A stretch of 64,000 nt of DNA, taken from JBGSYJ01 sp041750915. GTDB taxonomy: Bacteria; Acidobacteriota; Thermoanaerobaculia; Gp7-AA8. The notes beneath the pieces are model-generated. The model did no database searches. It had not been told where the DNA came from and saw only the letters and a program-made list of their open reading frames with translations. Where the stretch lies: NCBI GenBank assembly GCA_041750915.1, contig JBGSYJ010000069.1:1-64000 (forward strand), written 5' to 3'. This document shows positions 60,019-64,000 of this stretch, piece after piece. Within the stretch, counting starts at the first letter, position 1. Each line of letters starts with the position of its first letter. Made by a program: the position numbers and the translations under genes.

Positions 60019-63000
60019 ATGATCGGCACGATTCTCAATAACCGCTACGAGATCATCGGTGAGCTCGGTCGCGGTGGGATGGGTGTGGTTTACCGCGCCA
60101 GGGACCCTCTGCTCAACCGCGAGGTTGCGATCAAGCTCGTTCCCCCGATGCTGCTCAATCCGCAGTCAGAGGAGCGATTCAACCGCGAGGCGCAGCTCGT
60201 CGCACAGATGGACCATCCGTCCATCGTTCCGATCTTCGACATCGGACAGCACGATGGCTCGATGTTCTTCCTGATGCCTGTGGTGAAGGGCGACAACCTG
60301 CGGGCGTTTCTCCGCGAAAAGCCTCGGACTCTCGGATCCATCATCGACATTGCCATCCAGGCGGCAGAGGGTCTCGAATACAGCCACGCGAGAGGAGTGA
60401 TTCACCGCGACATCAAGCCGGAGAACATCATGGTCTCCGAGGAAGAGGGCGCGCTGCGGGTTCGCATTATGGATTTCGGCCTCGCGAAAGCGGCGTCGGA
60501 CCAGAGGCTGACGCGAACGGGCACGCTCGTTGGAACCGTCTCGTATTTCAGCCCCGAGCAGGTCAAGGCCGAGGAGGTCGACAACCGCTCCGATATCTAC
60601 TCTCTCGGGACGGTGATCTATGAAGCGATCGCAGGAGAGCCTCCGTTCACGGGCGAGATGCAGTCGGTGCTTTACCGCGCCGTCCACGAGAACCCGCGTT
60701 CGCTGATCGATCGCGGCGCGGAGATCTCGCAATCGCTCGAAGACGTGATCATGCGTACGCTCGCTAAAGAGCCGTCCAGACGGTATGCAACGGCGGGCGA
60801 TCTCGTCGAGGCGCTCAGACGGTACAGGTTGACCCTCCGCGACGATGACATGGTCAAGGCCGTAGGAATGTCCTCGGTCATGACGGCACAGATGGTCCGT
60901 CCGTCGTCGGCTCCGTTCATCGGAAGAGAGAAAGAGATTGCCGAGCTGCAGCGCCGCCTGAACGCAGCCGTCGACGGAGAATGCCAGTTCGCAGTGATCG
61001 CAGGAGAGCCGGGCATCGGCAAGACACGGCTCGTCGAAGAGATCGAGAGTCTCGCCCGCGCGCGGAAGATCACAGTTCTTCACGGGCGTTTCATGGAGCA
61101 GGATCGCACCTTCGCGTATCAGGGCTTCGGCGAGGCCATTCAGGAGTTCTTCCGTTCGCCGGACACCGGTGGATCGGGAGCGCGGCCGGACGTATCGGAT
61201 CTCGCACCCGATCTGATCGCACTGTTTCCGGTTCTCAGTGAGATCAGCGAACTGCGCAAAACATCGAGCGGCGATCAGCGGCAGGAACCGGCCGAATCGC
61301 GAAAAGCCGAAGACCGCACGTGGGTGTTCGAGCTGCTCGCGCGGACGATGGTGCGCATCGGAGGCGGGAAAGCGCTCGTTCTCGTGTTTGAGAATCTCCA
61401 CTCGGCCGAGCTCTCGCTCGATGCGCTTCAGTACATCGTGCGCCGCCTCGCTCCGACGCCGACGCTCATCATCGGAACGTTTCGTCAGACAGAGATCGAC
61501 AAGCGCCACCCGCTGGTCAAGATGCTCGACACATTCGCTGACGATCCGAGATTCTCGTCGACTTACCTCGGTCCTCTGACTCCGTCGGAACACCGCAGCT
61601 TCATTCAGACGATGGTCGGTGGCGCTTCTCTCGGAGCAGGGCTGGCCGAGCGACTCTATGAAGCGACCGAAGCGAATCCCTTCTTCACGCGCGAGCTCGT
61701 CCGCTCTCTGATCGACTCCGGCGGAATTGCGAGGGCGGAGACGGGAGAGTGGACGCTGTCGGGGGAAATGGCGATTTCGTCCGACGCGCTGCCTGCAACG
61801 ATTCAGCAGACGGTCGAGAAGCGGATCGAGAGGCTGCCGGAAGAGATGCGGGACGTGCTCTCCACGGCTTCTGTCATGGGCCGCAGCTTCGACTTTCGCG
61901 ACCTCGAGTCACTCGCAGACTCGAAGGGAGGCCTCGACGACATCGTGGATCGCCTCGTCTACGAGGGATTGATCGAAGAGGAGCGCGAGTCGCGGGGAGA
62001 CAGGCTCGCGTTCACGAGCGGCATCGTCCGGGATGTTCTCTACAGCGCGCTGTCACGCCGGAAGAGAAAGTCTCTGCATCGCAGGTATGCCGAGCTGCTC
62101 GAAAAGCGGAACAGCGGAAGACTGGATCGAGTCTATCCGCAGCTCGTTCACCACTACTCCGAGGGGGATGTTCCGGACAAGACGGTCGAGTACGGAATGA
62201 TTCTCGCGCGCAAGTCTCTTGACGCATTCAGTTCCGAGGAGGCGGTGCAGACGCTTCGTACGGTCGTCGACTTCCTTGATGATGACGAGTGGTCGCCTCC
62301 GCCGGGCACCGTAGGCGAGGCGCGCATGCTGCTCGCTTCGGCGCTTCGGCAGCAGGGACAAATCGACGCAGCGTTGCGGGAAGCTGAGGCAGCTGTCCAG
62401 AGCTTCGAAAAGGACAAAGATGCGGATCGCGCGTCGGCTGCGATGCTGCTCGCTGCGGAAGCCGCATGGCAGGGCCGCCGTGTCGAAGAAACAAGGAACT
62501 GGCTCGATCGCGGAGTTGCGGCAGCGAGAGGTGCGACAGCAGGAAATGTTCTCGCCGACCTGCTGTCCCTTGCAGCCACGGTCGCAAACCTGCGGGGCGA
62601 GTACAGCAGGGCGAAGGAGCTTCTCGATGAGCTCGAACGAATCCGTCCGGCAATCTCCCTGGAGCAGCAGATCGACATCCCGGTCGGTGGGCGGTTGATG
62701 GTGAGTCTCGGAAATCCCGCGCCCGCGAAAGAGCCGGCAGCGATCGAGCTTCTGGAAGAGTCCGAAATTCTCGGCCTCGCTTTCGAAAGGCTCGTGACGA
62801 CTGATGATCGGGGCCACCTGGTCGCCTCTCTCGGCGAAAGCTGGGATGTGATCGACGATGGCCGGGCGATGAAACTGCGGTTGCGCGAGGGAGTGCGCTT
62901 TCACGACGGTTCCCCGCTTACCGCCGAGGCGGTGAGGGATTCAATCGAAGGGGCTGTGAAGTCTCAGTTGCGCGAGACCGCAGCCTGGTCGGTGATTGAA

Positions 63001-64000
63001 GGATTCGAGGAGTTCCGGGAGGGAGCTTCGAGCCACATCTCCGGAATTCTCATTCAGGGAGAGGGTGACCTCGAGATCCGGCTGAGAGAACCCCTGCCGA
63101 TTTATCCCGCGCTCCTGACGGATACGAAGACCGGAATCTCACACGTAACAGTCGACGAAAAGGGAGTCCGTTCGGTGGCCGGTACGGGTGCGTTCCGCAT
63201 CGTCCAGCACGATCAGGACCGCATCGTGATAGAGAAGAACGCGGACTACTGGATGCCCGGGAGGCCGCGCCTCGACGCGATCGAGTTTCGCGTGGAGAGA
63301 AACGCCTCGTCGCGCGCCGCGCAGATGCGCTCCGGCGAGATCGATGTCGGGCGCGAGCTCCTGACCAACGACCTCGACGAGCTTCTTCGCGACCCCCGTT
63401 TCCGCAACGGTCTCCAGGAGGTTCCGAACAAGATCACCTATTTCGCGGTGTTCAATCACTCGACGCCTGCGGGAGGAAATGAAAGGCTTCGCCGCGCGCT
63501 GTGCGGAGTTCTTCCCGTGCACGATCTCGTCTGGGGCTCACTGGGACGCCTCGCCCAGCCGACGACGACACTGATTCCACCGGGGATCCTGGGCCACGAT
63601 CCGGGCCGCCGCCGGCATCCGATGTCGCGGGACCAGGCGGCCGAACTGCTCACCGCCAGTGGACTCGAACTGCCCCTCACGCTGCGGGCGGCAGTCCAGC
63701 CCCTCTACCAGGACCGGTATCGCGCTTTGCTCGACGCCATTGTCGAGATCTGGTCGAGCCTTGGAGTGACGATCGAGATCGTGACGCCTGATCTCGAGTC
63801 CTTCATGGCCTCATACCGCGATGACGAAGACATCGACATCCGGATCATGCGTTGGGCTGCCGACTATGACGATCCGGACGATTTCTCGTACGGTTTGTTC
63901 CATTCCGGAACCGGGCTCGTATCGCGTTACTTCTCGACGCCGGCGATCGACCAATTGACCGAAGAGGGGAGGACGGAACGACGGCCTGCAGCCCGAGAGG
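60019..64000 (+). CDS. Ser/Thr kinase / AAA ATPase / solute-binding protein fusion, 3' end cut
   Basis: The frame is open from ATG 60019 to the window end, at least 1327 codons. Residues 1-270 are a Hanks-type Ser/Thr kinase: ELGRGGMGVVY, VAIK (Lys39), HRDIKPEN (Asp131), DFG (152-154) and SPE. Residues 295-640 are an AAA/ORC-like ATPase with GEPGIGKT at 329-336 and VFENLHSAE as Walker B, followed by a winged-helix-like region and TPR-like helices to about 890. From about 915 the protein is an SBP_bac_5 oligopeptide/nickel-binding domain: LREGVRFHDGSPLTAEAVRD, VAGTGAFRIVQHD, YWMPGRPRLDAIEFRV and WAADYDDPDDFSYGLFHS. No signal peptide or membrane helix occurs, so this binding domain would be cytosolic. 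It probably links ligand sensing to phosphorylation. Confidence 0.92.
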   Translation, partial: MIGTILNNRYEIIGELGRGGMGVVYRARDPLLNREVAIKLVPPMLLNPQSEERFNREAQLVAQMDHPSIVPIFDIGQHDGSMFFLMPVVKGDNLRAFLREKPRTLGSIIDIAIQAAEGLEYSHARGVIHRDIKPENIMVSEEEGALRVRIMDFGLAKAASDQRLTRTGTLVGTVSYFSPEQVKAEEVDNRSDIYSLGTVIYEAIAGEPPFTGEMQSVLYRAVHENPRSLIDRGAEISQSLEDVIMRTLAKEPSRRYATAGDLVEALRRYRLTLRDDDMVKAVGMSSVMTAQMVRPSSAPFIGREKEIAELQRRLNAAVDGECQFAVIAGEPGIGKTRLVEEIESLARARKITVLHGRFMEQDRTFAYQGFGEAIQEFFRSPDTGGSGARPDVSDLAPDLIALFPVLSEISELRKTSSGDQRQEPAESRKAEDRTWVFELLARTMVRIGGGKALVLVFENLHSAELSLDALQYIVRRLAPTPTLIIGTFRQTEIDKRHPLVKMLDTFADDPRFSSTYLGPLTPSEHRSFIQTMVGGASLGAGLAERLYEATEANPFFTRELVRSLIDSGGIARAETGEWTLSGEMAISSDALPATIQQTVEKRIERLPEEMRDVLSTASVMGRSFDFRDLESLADSKGGLDDIVDRLVYEGLIEEERESRGDRLAFTSGIVRDVLYSALSRRKRKSLHRRYAELLEKRNSGRLDRVYPQLVHHYSEGDVPDKTVEYGMILARKSLDAFSSEEAVQTLRTVVDFLDDDEWSPPPGTVGEARMLLASALRQQGQIDAALREAEAAVQSFEKDKDADRASAAMLLAAEAAWQGRRVEETRNWLDRGVAAARGATAGNVLADLLSLAATVANLRGEYSRAKELLDELERIRPAISLEQQIDIPVGGRLMVSLGNPAPAKEPAAIELLEESEILGLAFERLVTTDDRGHLVASLGESWDVIDDGRAMKLRLREGVRFHDGSPLTAEAVRDSIEGAVKSQLRETAAWSVIEGFEEFREGASSHISGILIQGEGDLEIRLREPLPIYPALLTDTKTGISHVTVDEKGVRSVAGTGAFRIVQHDQDRIVIEKNADYWMPGRPRLDAIEFRVERNASSRAAQMRSGEIDVGRELLTNDLDELLRDPRFRNGLQEVPNKITYFAVFNHSTPAGGNERLRRALCGVLPVHDLVWGSLGRLAQPTTTLIPPGILGHDPGRRRHPMSRDQAAELLTASGLELPLTLRAAVQPLYQDRYRALLDAIVEIWSSLGVTIEIVTPDLESFMASYRDDEDIDIRIMRWAADYDDPDDFSYGLFHSGTGLVSRYFSTPAIDQLTEEGRTERRPAARE

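Noticed and set aside
60166..61593. 475-codon reverse frame opposite the kinase/ATPase region
   Set aside because: The forward frame has all kinase and Walker motifs; the reverse product is Arg-rich and featureless.

Overview
This is a GC-rich bacterial chromosomal window with about 40 protein genes on both strands. The gene content points to a Gram-negative, aerobic heterotroph: a TonB-dependent outer-membrane receptor, lipoproteins, bS1-like S1 repeats, a PHP-type DnaE, the 180-kDa type of NAD-glutamate dehydrogenase and AcnA aconitase. Together with three tandem periplasmic amidohydrolases, a DUF1028 protein, a wHTH/hydrolase/cyclase regulator and large Ser/Thr kinase fusions, this is typical of Acidobacteriota-like genomes (Thermoanaerobaculia or Vicinamibacteria flavour). 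That placement is an inference and could not be tested here. There is no phage, CRISPR array, rRNA or tRNA that I can see.

Layout. 1-8.6 kb: central metabolism and envelope genes (3'-part of transketolase, class-A-like serine hydrolase, PlsB-like acyltransferase, GerMN lipoprotein, aconitase). 9-16.3 kb: RNA and DNA functions (five-S1-domain protein, Rof-like Rho antiterminator, two unknown proteins, DnaE). 16.3-17 kb: a broken DUF559 nuclease gene between long inverted repeats. 17-29 kb: a minus-strand run with three amidohydrolases (only one keeps its metal ligands), an FAD amino-acid oxidase, a diguanylate cyclase and NAD-GDH. 29-36 kb: exported or membrane proteins of unknown role, DUF1028, OsmC and an LCAT-like hydrolase. 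36-43 kb: a TonB receptor, a gene graveyard (decayed copies of mscL, of an NTF2-like gene end and of a cupin_8 gene), then an MscS/CASTOR-like channel operon. 43-49.3 kb: a LytTR two-component pair divergent from a serine hydrolase, then a BlaI/M56 operon with a clear promoter and two operator-like palindromes. 49-54.5 kb: TAP-like hydrolase, NTF2-like lipoprotein, intact mscL with a zinc ribbon, and an SMP-30-like fusion. 54.8-64 kb: wHTH-hydrolase-pseudocyclase, methyltransferase, membrane PP2C phosphatase, an intact DUF559 gene in a perfect inverted-repeat cassette, and an unfinished kinase-ATPase-solute-binding-protein fusion running off the window.

The most striking feature is the repeat landscape. 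At least four families fill nearly every intergenic gap: (i) CCCTCTCCCC-type palindromic units, which bracket both DUF559 nuclease genes and have also entered a coding sequence; (ii) paired arms of the CATCCTGAGCGAAGCGAAGG type; (iii) a related 160-bp CATCCCGAGC...CTCGGGATG type; (iv) heptanucleotide tandem arrays whose unit sequence differs at each locus and which often form inverted pairs. The DUF559 cassettes and the kinase/SBP fusion are my best candidates for undescribed biology.
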